DNA of 45,497 nucleotides from positions 1 through 45,497 of the forward strand of contig DUDC01000335.1 of assembly GCA_012959465.1 (NCBI GenBank), read 5' to 3'. Every line of letters starts with the position of its first letter. Position 1 is the first letter of the stretch. The position numbers and the translations under genes are program-made. Source of the DNA: Planctomycetaceae bacterium (GTDB lineage Bacteria > Planctomycetota > Planctomycetia > Pirellulales > Pirellulaceae). Below the pieces are notes generated by a model. It was not told where the DNA came from, did no database searches, and saw only the letters and a program-made list of their open reading frames with translations. Below are positions 24,996-33,729 of this stretch, in pieces.

Positions 24996-26867
24996 CTATT
25001 TATTTTCGTCGAGATCGATCGGCCGGAACAACGGTAGATGACGGTAATAAACTTCAAGCGTGCAGACCGCTAGTGCTGTGAAGTAGAGTCGTCCGCCACT
25101 GTCTGCGTGGGGTCCTTTGGGGTCCCAACTGCCGGCGTTGCTTCCTCGAACCCGTTGGGTGCGAACCAGGATCTCACGCATCCTTTCATTCCATGCATCC
25201 CACGGTCTTCCCCCATAATGGTGCATGACCTGCGTCGCGTAGTACCAGTAGTAGATGTTGGGTGAGTTTACTTCCGGGCGATTTTTCTGGGAGAGGTAGC
25301 GAACGCCCTCACTCAAGCCGATTTGGTTGTGGTCCCAACCGAGGTAAATCCGACATAGGAGTGCCTCGGCAGTCATTGTGGGGCTCGGATAAGGACGACT
25401 GGCAAGATACGCGTATCGTGATCCATCGTCCGACCCCGCTCCGTCCAGGAATTGACCCGCCAATTCGAGCGTCTCCGGCGGCACCTGCAGCCGAGCTGCA
25501 CGAGCGCTTTGAAGCGCCATCAATTGCCAACCTAGGACGCTGGTGTCTCCTTCGACCGGGCGAGCTGGATTGTGTGGGCCGTATCGCCAACCCCCGTCGT
25601 CGTACTGAGCCGCAACGATAAAGTCGATCGCTTTTTGGCAGGGCTCGCGAAGCTTGTCATCCCCGGTCATCAGGAACGCTTCGCAGAGCGCGATGGATGC
25701 TTGTCCATGAGCGTACATGGCGGCTTGAGAGTCTGACCGACCACGTAGCCCGCCGTCATCTGCCTGAGCGTTCAGCAGCCAGGCGAGACCCTGAGCTACC
25801 TCGTTGCGGTACTTGCCGTGCAAATGAGTCTGTCCGGCACCGAGGAACGCCAACAATGCCATGCCCGTTGCCGATGTGGGACTATGGATCTTGGCTCCAC
25901 CATCAAAACCGTGCAGTTGCCAGGAGCCGTTAGACTCTTGCTGTTTGGCCAGCCAGCGCAGACCACGGGCCACAGACGCTTCGGTCATGGTCGTGCCGCC
26001 CTCTTTGCTCACAAGTTCTGAACGAACACGCGGGTCTCTAGCCGTCAGTGACAATCGCATGTCACCAGGCGTGTTGATCTGGCGGCGAACGGTCGTAAGG
26101 TCGGCCTGTTGAGGGTCTGATGAGTTCGGATCCTCTTGCAGCTCGTGGGCGTCTTTCTTCGCGAGTATGGCATCCTCGCGGTCTTCCGGGTTACTCAAGT
26201 CGATGTCGTCCGGCAGCGGCATGTCGAACTCAACAGGTAGCTTGGGATACGGATTGTCGAGTCGGGCACCCTCCGAGTCCGCCCGACTGATGAGCGTGGA
26301 CAAAGTAATAAACAGCGAGTCGTGATCGGCCAAGCTGAGCAATCCCAAAATCGTCAAGGCGATCAGGTGTAGCAGCAGGCTGATGATCCAGGCGGGTGTA
26401 TCCCGAAAGAGCCGCCGAATAATCGTGGCGTATGACCATGACTCAACAGCTGGTTGTGGACGATCGGGCGGCGGCGGAGGCGTCGGGGGCGGTGCCGGTG
26501 GCCGAGGTGCGGACATTTCCGCTCTTATGGGGGGTGCTGGAGGGATCACCGTTGTCGGCGCCGCGTGTTCCGCCGTGGACGTGACGTGGTCGTTCAACCA
26601 CTCATCGGAAATCTCGATCCGTGTTCCACAGCGCCAGCATTCCGCCAACAGCAGCCAGGATCGCACGGCCATCGGTGCCCCGCAGTCCGGACACGGACAG
26701 ATCAACGCTTGTCCATCAAGCAAGACGGGGCCTCGCACGGCCAGTCTGCGAGGAAACGTCGCCTGAGGCACCTGCTGGGGCAATTCAGGAATCGGGACGT
26801 CCGAATCAAAGGAGATCACCATCGGCCAACGTTTGGCTGTTGCAGGATCGGCCGAGGACTTTGACAT
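24996..26867 (-). CDS. zinc-ribbon, membrane and squalene-cyclase-like toroid protein
   Basis: A 623-residue mosaic. Residues 57-80 form a zinc ribbon (CPCPDC with CWRC). Residues 103-140 are a proline-rich linker. Residues 159-180 are a membrane helix (WIISLLLHLIALTILGLLSL). From about 275 to the end there is an alpha/alpha toroid with prenyltransferase/squalene-cyclase repeats: ARGLRWLAKQQESNGSW, GLAWLLNAQADDGGL, AIDFIVAAQYDDGGWRYG. The DxDD motif of real squalene-hopene cyclases is not seen, so catalysis is doubtful; the toroid may bind ligands or proteins. It is divergent from the MoxR-DUF58-transglutaminase operon and may belong to that functional group. Confidence 0.85.
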   Translation of the reverse strand: MSKSSADPATAKRWPMVISFDSDVPIPELPQQVPQATFPRRLAVRGPVLLDGQALICPCPDCGAPMAVRSWLLLAECWRCGTRIEISDEWLNDHVTSTAEHAAPTTVIPPAPPIRAEMSAPRPPAPPPTPPPPPDRPQPAVESWSYATIIRRLFRDTPAWIISLLLHLIALTILGLLSLADHDSLFITLSTLISRADSEGARLDNPYPKLPVEFDMPLPDDIDLSNPEDREDAILAKKDAHELQEDPNSSDPQQADLTTVRRQINTPGDMRLSLTARDPRVRSELVSKEGGTTMTEASVARGLRWLAKQQESNGSWQLHGFDGGAKIHSPTSATGMALLAFLGAGQTHLHGKYRNEVAQGLAWLLNAQADDGGLRGRSDSQAAMYAHGQASIALCEAFLMTGDDKLREPCQKAIDFIVAAQYDDGGWRYGPHNPARPVEGDTSVLGWQLMALQSARAARLQVPPETLELAGQFLDGAGSDDGSRYAYLASRPYPSPTMTAEALLCRIYLGWDHNQIGLSEGVRYLSQKNRPEVNSPNIYYWYYATQVMHHYGGRPWDAWNERMREILVRTQRVRGSNAGSWDPKGPHADSGGRLYFTALAVCTLEVYYRHLPLFRPIDLDENK

Positions 26868-27124
26868 GGGGTGCCTGTGGAGTGCCTGTTTCTCAGTTGT
26901 TACCGGCCGACATGCCCGCGTGACACGCCATGTCGAGACCCTAGACTCTAAACTAACTTCTCTGGGCTCTAACGATCAAGAGGCTGGTGACAGGAATCAC
27001 GCGACAAGTGAGACTAGAATGATTAGAGTTGATACTGCAGAAGAGAGAGTCTTGTCTTTGATTCGCATCTTTGCGAGAAACCGTAGATCAAATACGGCGC
27101 CTTGAACGGCGTCGAGACGCCCAT

Positions 27125-28107
27125 ATGTCGATCGATGTCTCCAGTAAGTTCTCCCGTTTAGAAGAACATCTTCAAACGGTTATCGTCGGAAAACCCGAAG
27201 TCATACGACTTTGCCTCATGGCAATGCTGGCTGGCTGGCTAACTATATCGATCTATATTGTATTTATATTGGCGAACATATCTTGCTCGAAGATATCCCA
27301 GGCGTTGGAAAGACGCTGGTTGCCAAGGCGTTGGCGAAGAGCATCCGGGGCGAGTTTTCGCGGATTCAATTCACACCGGACTTGTTGCCGAGTGATATTG
27401 TCGGCAACGTTATTTACAATTCAAAATCTGGCGTATTCACTTTTACTCCCGGGCCTTTGTTTGCCAACGTCGTATTGGCCGACGAGATCAATCGTGCCCC
27501 GCCACGAACGCAAAGTGCTTTGCTGGAGGGGATGAGCGATAGCCAGGTGTCGATGGATGGTGAGACGCACAGTCTACCTCAACCCTTTCTAGTGATTGCT
27601 ACACAGAATCCCTATGAATTCGAAGGGACGTACGTTCTTCCGGAGAGCCAGTTGGACCGGTTCTTGATTCGCTTGTCGATCGGCTATCCGTCAAGAGAAA
27701 ATGAACTAACGGTGTTAATTAGCCATCGCGACGGTGAACCCGTCGAACAACTGACGCCGGTGGTGACGGTTGACGATATTATGGAACTTCAGGATCGGGT
27801 CCGCCAGGTTGAAGTCGAGGATTCGATTAATGACTACGTCTTGGATCTAGTGGAAGCAACGCGTAACAGCGATGAGCTGCGACTGGGTGTTAGCACGCGA
27901 GGGGCGTTAGCCATATATCGGGCCAGCCAAGCCTGGGCGTTGTTGGCCGGCCGGGAATACGTCACACCCGACGACATAAAACACTTGGCCGTGCCGGTAT
28001 TCGCTCATCGCATTCTGCCTCACGGTTTTTCAGAAGGTGACAGCCGGCGCGTCCTATCGGAAGAAGTTATCACCGGGATACTCGACCGAATCGTTGCGCC
28101 GTCGTAA
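27125..28107 (+). CDS. MoxR-family AAA+ ATPase, frame interrupted by an insertion
   Basis: MoxR ATPases are chaperone-like and work with VWA or DUF58 partners. The N-terminus is in one frame from the ATG at 27125 (37 residues, ending RLCLMAMLAG); the rest, starting EHILLEDIPGVGKT (Walker A), is in another frame from 27274 to 28107. Later motifs are intact: LADEINRAPPRTQSALLE (Walker B), ATQNPYEFEGT (sensor 1), LDRFLIR (arginine finger), and the C-terminal lid. Read without correction the first frame stops at 27535 after 136 residues and lacks Walker A; an internal TTG at 27211 has no good ribosome site and would lack the N-terminus. Joining the parts at the two GGC codons gives 314 residues, normal for MoxR. 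Pseudogene, recoded gene and sequence error are all possible. Confidence 0.75.
27236..27273 (+). other. AT-rich 38-nt segment splitting moxR between GGC codons
   Basis: The segment follows GGC (27233-27235) and ends with a second GGC (27271-27273). Removing it gives MLAG-EHILLEDIPG, exactly the usual MoxR spacing. Its 35 non-GGC bases are far more AT-rich than the flanks. A weak stem ACTATAT/ATATTGT (27242-27248 with 27255-27261, 6 of 7 pairs, 6-nt loop) lies inside. Three tandem CTGG units (27227-27238) straddle the upstream edge. Confidence 0.7.
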
Positions 28108-28156
28108 GGATGATATAGTTCCAGTCCGTGGCACGAGATCTTTCAGGAGGCGTTCA

Positions 28157-29350
28157 TTGGTAAGTGGACCCCGAGCGAGGTTGACACGGGAAGGCTGGTA
28201 TTACCTAGCATTCACTCTGTTCATTTTGGGTGGTGCCGCCCTTCGCCAAATCAACTTGTTGGTTGTTTTGGGCGGAATGATGGCTGCTCCGATGTTATTC
28301 AGTTGGCGATGTGGTGTCCTGTCTCTCCGCATGACGGCGGTTCGCAGATTGCTTCCCAAGCGGATATTTTCTGGACAACCAGCGTTGGTAACTGTCGAGG
28401 TCAACAACAACCGCCGTCGTACAACCTCGTGGATGCTAGTGATTGACGACCAGTTGACTCGACACGAGTCAGGTACTGATCAACGCCAACGCGTGAAGGG
28501 ACGCAGCACATGCATCGTCCCTACTCTTAACCCGCAATCCAGTTGCACACCGAAGTACCGAGTGCAGTTCGGTCAACGCGGCCGATACGATTTCGGCCCA
28601 CTCCGAATCTCAACTCTGTTCCCGTTGGGACTGCTGCGAGTCATGCGAACGTTCCGAGTCTCGGACTCACTGTTGGTGTACCCACAGATTGGCAGGCTTC
28701 TTCCGCCCTGGCATCGACTAATGGAAAGCGAGAATCCAGGAGTTCAGTACGCCTCTGCACGGCGCGGATACGCCGATGGGGACTACTATGCCCTGCGGGA
28801 TTGGCAGGCTGGAGACAATCGTCGATGGATTCACTGGCGAACGACAGCCAGACGAGGACGGCTCGCCGTGCGACAGTTTGAGCGTCAAAACAAGCCGGAC
28901 TTCGCCCTGTTGATCGACCCTTGGGTCGGTACGGGTAAGGGCTGGCAGGACGTGGAACGAGCAATCAGTTTTGCCGCTACGGTTGTCGTCGACTTGTCTC
29001 ACGAAGGCTCCCAGGAGATTACCTTTGGTGTCGCAGACGGCCAGGCAGACTTCGAGACACACACCAACAGTCGTATTTTCGCCAATAAGCTGCTCGAGCG
29101 TCTCGCGGCAGCAGGAGAGTCCAACAACAACCAACCGTTCTTGCGACTCTTGGCCGCCGCACAACGGGACGTCCGATCGCGTACGCACTTAGTGATCATC
29201 AGCTCCCGTTCAAAAACAGAGGCCACTGAGGCATTTCATTCGGCTGCCAGCGACAATTCAGATAGTCTGGCCACGCTGGCACGTTCAACGTGGATCGACT
29301 GTTCAAGCGACCAATGGCGCAAGTACTTCCGGTGGGATAACGATGTCTAG
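28157..29350 (+). CDS. DUF58 domain-containing protein
   Basis: A 397-residue membrane-anchored protein. I place the start at the TTG at 28157, with a perfect AGGAGG 6 nt upstream; the frame is open further up but that part overlaps moxR and looks non-coding. Two membrane segments (YYLAFTLFILGGAAL, LLVVLGGMMAAPMLF) are followed by a beta-domain and the DUF58 signature DGDYYALRDWQAGDNRRWIHWRTTARRG. The VWA-like C-terminal half continues with FALLIDPWVG. DUF58 proteins pair with MoxR ATPases and transglutaminase-like membrane proteins in many bacteria, as here. The stop overlaps the next gene by 8 nt. Confidence 0.92.
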   Translation: MVSGPRARLTREGWYYLAFTLFILGGAALRQINLLVVLGGMMAAPMLFSWRCGVLSLRMTAVRRLLPKRIFSGQPALVTVEVNNNRRRTTSWMLVIDDQLTRHESGTDQRQRVKGRSTCIVPTLNPQSSCTPKYRVQFGQRGRYDFGPLRISTLFPLGLLRVMRTFRVSDSLLVYPQIGRLLPPWHRLMESENPGVQYASARRGYADGDYYALRDWQAGDNRRWIHWRTTARRGRLAVRQFERQNKPDFALLIDPWVGTGKGWQDVERAISFAATVVVDLSHEGSQEITFGVADGQADFETHTNSRIFANKLLERLAAAGESNNNQPFLRLLAAAQRDVRSRTHLVIISSRSKTEATEAFHSAASDNSDSLATLARSTWIDCSSDQWRKYFRWDNDV

Positions 29351-31778
29351 CAGTCGAACCGAACGATCCGTCCAAGGTACGATTGGGCTACTTGTCGCAT
29401 TGAGCGCGGTCATGCTCGATGTGGCTCAGGGTCAATGGATTTTGACGTTCGTTGTCGTGCCGTGCGTCGTCTTGACTCATTTTTTTACCGATCGATTGAA
29501 CTACATTCAGTTGCCCCGGATTGTGGTCGCGCTATCGTCGTTGGGTGCGATTGTATTTTTCTACAGTCAATTCGAAGTCGATTCGAGCACTCGACAACTG
29601 CATACGATTGGCAATCTCTTGATGGCTTGGTCTTCGTTGACGCTGTTCCAAAAGAAGGCGGAACGAGTCTATGGAAGTCTGGCCGTTTTCAGTCTCTTGG
29701 CGGTTGTTGTCGCTGCAGTCTTGAACGTTGGAATCGTCTTCGGCTTATTGCTGTTGGTTTATACGATCGTCGCGTTCTTTGCGATGCAATCGCTATACCT
29801 TTATCGCGAGGAAGGAATGGCGAAGACGCGAGCCGAGATCGGCGACGACGAATTGTCGATGGCTCGCAGTCTCGGTTCGACGGATCTGTTAGCCGAGCGA
29901 TCGATCATTGCCTACCAACCTAGAATAGCGGATCGCGACGAAGGTAGTGTGCTCGGCTGGTCGACGATTCGCCCGACTCTGTCGCTGATGATGGTGACGT
30001 TTGTCTTTGCGGTGGTTTACTTTTACTCAATCCCCCGTTCCGCTCAAGACCAATGGAGGCAAGGGCGAGGTGTTCGATCTGACCAAACGGTGGGTTTCAC
30101 GGAGCGGATCACGTTTTCTGAAATGGGCAAGATTCTGGAGAGTGATCGGCTGGCCATGCGCGTGGCCTTTATCGATGACGAAACCGGCCAACCCTATTCT
30201 ATCTTTGGCGATGTCTACATCTTCGGAAGGCCGCTGCTGTACTACGGGACGCATCAAGGGGAGACCGCGTGGACTGGATACCGCTGGCGAGAATTGCACT
30301 CGATGCGTTTGCGTCCTCACCGTAGCAGAGATGATGATGAGAGCGAAAACGTGCGATTGGAAGTCGCATTGGAGGCGTCACGAGACAATACGCGGTTTGG
30401 TGTCTTTCCGTTTGTTCGATCGTCGCGGGCCGACTCGAGCGACACTCTGCGTTGGTCTTACTCACGACAGCGACTCTTCAGTCGTTTATTCGCCGACAAT
30501 TCAGAAGGATATTTGCCCAACCGATATTCGGTGGCGACAACGGCTTTTCGCAACGGTGTCCAATCGGTCGTTGTACCCGCCTACGAGGAGTGGCCAAGCT
30601 CTCGCACGGCCGGACGATTGCACCCCCGACATATTGCGTCACTTCTGGCTATTAACCGATCCAAATTAGCGGGTCTGATTCGCATCGCTGACGAACTCAC
30701 TGCGAATGTGGATGATCCAAGTAACAAGTTTCGAGTCGCCCGTGAAATGCAGAACTTCTTCCGAAGCGACGAATTCGAATATACGCTTGATTTTTCTGCC
30801 GTTCAACGCGATGAGAATCTGGATCCTGTCGAAGATTTCATGGTGAATCATCGGACAGGTCACTGCGAGTATTTTGCCAGCGGATTGGCGTTGATGCTTC
30901 GCAGTCAAGGGATACCTGCGCGTGTGGTGGTTGGGTACCGTGGTGGAGAGTACAACCAAGTGGGCAAGTACTTTCAATTCTACGAACGCGACGCACACGC
31001 CTGGGTCGAGTGTTATTTGACGCGTTCCGAGGTGCCTGGCAACACATTTACGAAATATTTCGTGGGACGATCGGGAGGTTGGCTGCGTCTTGATCCCACC
31101 CCATCAACGGCCACCGAGGCAGACGTGCACCGTACGGCAATTGATCAATGGGTCGACTATGCCCAGTTCATCTGGAATGATTATGTTGTGGACTTGAATC
31201 ACGAAAAGCAGCGAGAGGCTTTCTACGATCCTTTCGCCACCAGCAGCACGGCAATGTATGGTCGTGAATTGTTAGATCTGAATTCTGGCGTCTTGTGGAC
31301 CAAATTATCGGCTGTGACGTCGACGGCCTGGAGATCAACTCGACAGCTCGGAGTCGTCGCGCAGGCTGGTCTGCTAGCGTTATTGGCCGTGGTTGGCGTG
31401 CTCTTGTATCGGGCGATTCGATTCTTGATTCGACGATGCAGGGGATGGACGAGGCGGCGGGCGATGGGGCAGAGTTCACGGCATCGCCAGCCGATCGATT
31501 TCTACGTTCGTCTTGAACGGCTAATCCAACACTTGGGAATAACTCGCCGCGAATCTCAGACGCCATTGGAGTTTGCGCAGGCGGCTCGAATTCGATTGCT
31601 TGAATTGAATGACCGAGACGGAGTTGCTTCCATCCCTGGCCGAATCGTCGCTCGTTTCTACGACGTTCGATTTGGCGAACAGACGCTCGAATTGAAAACG
31701 CTGCAACAGATTGAGGGCGATCTGGCGTTGCTCGAAGACTCGGTCTTGGGCCTGAAGGGCGGCGGGGGAACGCGGTGA
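29343..31778 (+). CDS. TgpA-type membrane transglutaminase-like protein
   Basis: An 811-residue protein of the DUF3488/transglutaminase-core/DUF4129 type, like Pseudomonas TgpA. The N-terminal quarter has about six membrane helices (for example TIGLLVALSAVMLDVAQGQW, LAVFSLLAVVVAAVLNVGIV, FGLLLLVYTIVAFFAM). After another helix near 30000 comes a periplasmic region with the papain-like triad: C508 (TGHCEYFASGLALML), H552 (DAHAWVE) and D584 (LRLDPTPS). A further helix near residue 680 (AGLLALLAVVGVLLYRAI) leads into a cytosolic DUF4129-like tail (RRESQTPLEFAQ). It overlaps the DUF58 gene by 8 nt, so it belongs to the MoxR operon. Natural substrates of the family are unknown. Confidence 0.93.
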   Translation: MSSSRTERSVQGTIGLLVALSAVMLDVAQGQWILTFVVVPCVVLTHFFTDRLNYIQLPRIVVALSSLGAIVFFYSQFEVDSSTRQLHTIGNLLMAWSSLTLFQKKAERVYGSLAVFSLLAVVVAAVLNVGIVFGLLLLVYTIVAFFAMQSLYLYREEGMAKTRAEIGDDELSMARSLGSTDLLAERSIIAYQPRIADRDEGSVLGWSTIRPTLSLMMVTFVFAVVYFYSIPRSAQDQWRQGRGVRSDQTVGFTERITFSEMGKILESDRLAMRVAFIDDETGQPYSIFGDVYIFGRPLLYYGTHQGETAWTGYRWRELHSMRLRPHRSRDDDESENVRLEVALEASRDNTRFGVFPFVRSSRADSSDTLRWSYSRQRLFSRLFADNSEGYLPNRYSVATTAFRNGVQSVVVPAYEEWPSSRTAGRLHPRHIASLLAINRSKLAGLIRIADELTANVDDPSNKFRVAREMQNFFRSDEFEYTLDFSAVQRDENLDPVEDFMVNHRTGHCEYFASGLALMLRSQGIPARVVVGYRGGEYNQVGKYFQFYERDAHAWVECYLTRSEVPGNTFTKYFVGRSGGWLRLDPTPSTATEADVHRTAIDQWVDYAQFIWNDYVVDLNHEKQREAFYDPFATSSTAMYGRELLDLNSGVLWTKLSAVTSTAWRSTRQLGVVAQAGLLALLAVVGVLLYRAIRFLIRRCRGWTRRRAMGQSSRHRQPIDFYVRLERLIQHLGITRRESQTPLEFAQAARIRLLELNDRDGVASIPGRIVARFYDVRFGEQTLELKTLQQIEGDLALLEDSVLGLKGGGGTR

Positions 31779-31812
31779 CGGCGGCCCGCTGATGCCCAAT
31801 CGGCAACGCTGT

Positions 31813-33690
31813 TTACACTCGTCGAATAAAGTGGGCGGCGAAGCTTCGAACTTCTTTTCCGTTGAGCACATGCAAGTGCCGAAGCTGTTGAATCGTTGCA
31901 TCGCTGAATTGGCCCAACGGCAAGTGGACCCAGTGCTTCTTGAAGCGTTTCGCCAACTTCCGCCAACCAGCCCCAGGCGGCAGTGAACTCAATAGGGCAA
32001 TCTGTCGCGAACGAGAATGTAAACAGGCAGCGGCCAGCATTCGCTCCTCCAGCGTCTCGGTAAAATCGAGTCGAGGATCCGACCAAATGTCCGGGATCGC
32101 TACGGGAGGAAACAAAAACAGTGCACCTCCGTAAATGGCCAAACCGATGCCTGGACCGACCATGTTGGACTTGAAATCGCTGGCAAAGAACGCCAAGGTG
32201 GACTCTTCATCGTGTTCCGCATACCAAGTCGTTCGCCAGGGGTATTCGCGAGGATCGGCGGGCGCATCAAACAGCATTACGACGCTGTCCATGGTGCCCC
32301 GCGTCGGCCGCACTTCTTTGACATAGATGTCTCCATCGTACCAATGGCGGAGCGTGTCGCGGATGTCAATTCCATCTTTGATGCTGCTGGTGAACTTTTC
32401 GGTCTTGGCGAGTTCCAGGCCCGCAATGGACTTAGCTCGTTCGAACACGTGGGCTCGAAATCGCTCGATCAAGTCATCTTCTGGCGGGTAGCTGCATTGC
32501 GAGTGCGGATTCCATTGAATTTCCCACCGTTTTCGATCCATGTCGCGGGGACGGGGGTTTAACTGCATCGTCCGCCATTCCACATTCGTTCCAGGAAGGC
32601 GGTTCATCATGTAGACGAGGTCGCCATCGGGCATTCTCGCTCGGCCAATTCCCAGCTTAACGCTACCTAATCGGTCGTCCGACGCGCACGGATAGTCCTT
32701 TGCCGTCTCTGCCACATGCAAGGCATATTGATCGCCTGCCACTTGCTTGGCCGCCATCACGATCGTGAACAGATCCGGGGATAGACGTTTTTCGATAAGC
32801 GAAAGGTTGCGGATGTACTTCAAACAAGTGCGAAGGTGGTGCGTTGTTATACGCCGAGCTCTTTGACCGAGGTCGCGACGGTAGCCCTCTCTCGCTGCCA
32901 ACAGCAGCTCTTTTATTCCGTCGATCGTTAGATTCTCATCGTCCTCCAATTCAGCACGAGCACGTTCGTAAAGACCCGTGATGAACGGTAACTCGCCCAT
33001 CAGGAATAGCAGTGAATCGGGGTTTACCTGGTATAGATCGGGTTCAACGGTCTTCGTCTCCTCGAAATCGATCGGCGGCTGCTCGAGGTATGCCTCGCGA
33101 ATCCACGGCCAGTCAACGATGGAGATCACAGCGACGATCGACTCGTATCGCTCTTCAAGTTGACGAAGTCGACGGGCCATCCATTGGATGCGTTGCGTCT
33201 CCTGTCCGATCGGTGGTCGCTCGATGTGTGGCAGAACGGCCGCAGCAAAGCGTTCCAGGGACACGTGTTTCAACGCGTAGGGATCGGGAAAGAAGGCATC
33301 GGGCGAGTCGAACTCGAGGCTCTCCATGTCGATGAACTCGATCGCCTTGTGTTCTCCAACCGCCAGTCGTAAAGCCGCGATGACCCCCTGACAGGGATCG
33401 ATCGGCACGTAAGTGGCCGCTGGATCTCCCGGATCTGCTGCACTTTCCGATTCGGGCGTCCACTGCGTGTACAGTGGCGGAAATCCGCGTTGGACAGCGA
33501 TTGTGGGCGCTGACAGTCGATCGATACCGTCGAGCACAACGTCGTGAAACGATGGAGGTAGCGGCACGGCCAGCGCATCAAAATCGTTGTCGAGAAGAAG
33601 ACGGCGAACTTCCAACGCGAAGTCGCCGCTTCCATGGATAATTGGAAGCAACGTTAATCGAGAACCAAGGCGTAACGCGGGGTTGATCAT
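31813..33690 (-). CDS. large protein of unknown function paired with AAA+ ATPase
   Basis: A 625-residue soluble protein with no signal peptide or membrane segment. The N-terminus RLTLLPIIHGSGDFALEVRR (H19-G-S-G-D23) followed by LAVPLPPSF recalls, by eye only, the start of TraB/EreA/DUF5682-like folds, where a His-Gly motif opens the sheet. The middle is charged and helical (WMARRLRQLEERYESIV; GIKELLLAAREGYRRDLGQRARRITTHHLRTCL). The C-terminal part is rich in aromatic residues and ends HLHVLNGKEVRSFAAHFIRRV. DUF5682 proteins also sit next to MoxR-like ATPases, which supports but does not prove the link. It starts 39 nt after the AAA+ stop. No VWA or metal-ion adhesion motif is seen. Confidence 0.8.
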   Translation of the reverse strand: MINPALRLGSRLTLLPIIHGSGDFALEVRRLLLDNDFDALAVPLPPSFHDVVLDGIDRLSAPTIAVQRGFPPLYTQWTPESESAADPGDPAATYVPIDPCQGVIAALRLAVGEHKAIEFIDMESLEFDSPDAFFPDPYALKHVSLERFAAAVLPHIERPPIGQETQRIQWMARRLRQLEERYESIVAVISIVDWPWIREAYLEQPPIDFEETKTVEPDLYQVNPDSLLFLMGELPFITGLYERARAELEDDENLTIDGIKELLLAAREGYRRDLGQRARRITTHHLRTCLKYIRNLSLIEKRLSPDLFTIVMAAKQVAGDQYALHVAETAKDYPCASDDRLGSVKLGIGRARMPDGDLVYMMNRLPGTNVEWRTMQLNPRPRDMDRKRWEIQWNPHSQCSYPPEDDLIERFRAHVFERAKSIAGLELAKTEKFTSSIKDGIDIRDTLRHWYDGDIYVKEVRPTRGTMDSVVMLFDAPADPREYPWRTTWYAEHDEESTLAFFASDFKSNMVGPGIGLAIYGGALFLFPPVAIPDIWSDPRLDFTETLEERMLAAACLHSRSRQIALLSSLPPGAGWRKLAKRFKKHWVHLPLGQFSDATIQQLRHLHVLNGKEVRSFAAHFIRRV

Positions 33691-33729
33691 CTTTTATTCC
33701 GCCCAACCGGCAGACTTGCTGCGGCCGAT

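Noticed and set aside
24996..26867. Functional squalene-hopene cyclase
   Set aside because: No DxDD acid motif is seen, and the zinc ribbon, membrane helix and linker architecture do not fit a cyclase.
27239..27270. Classical -1 slippery heptamer in the moxR gap
   Set aside because: No X-XXY-YYZ sequence in the right frame is present, so standard -1 frameshifting is less likely than the other explanations.
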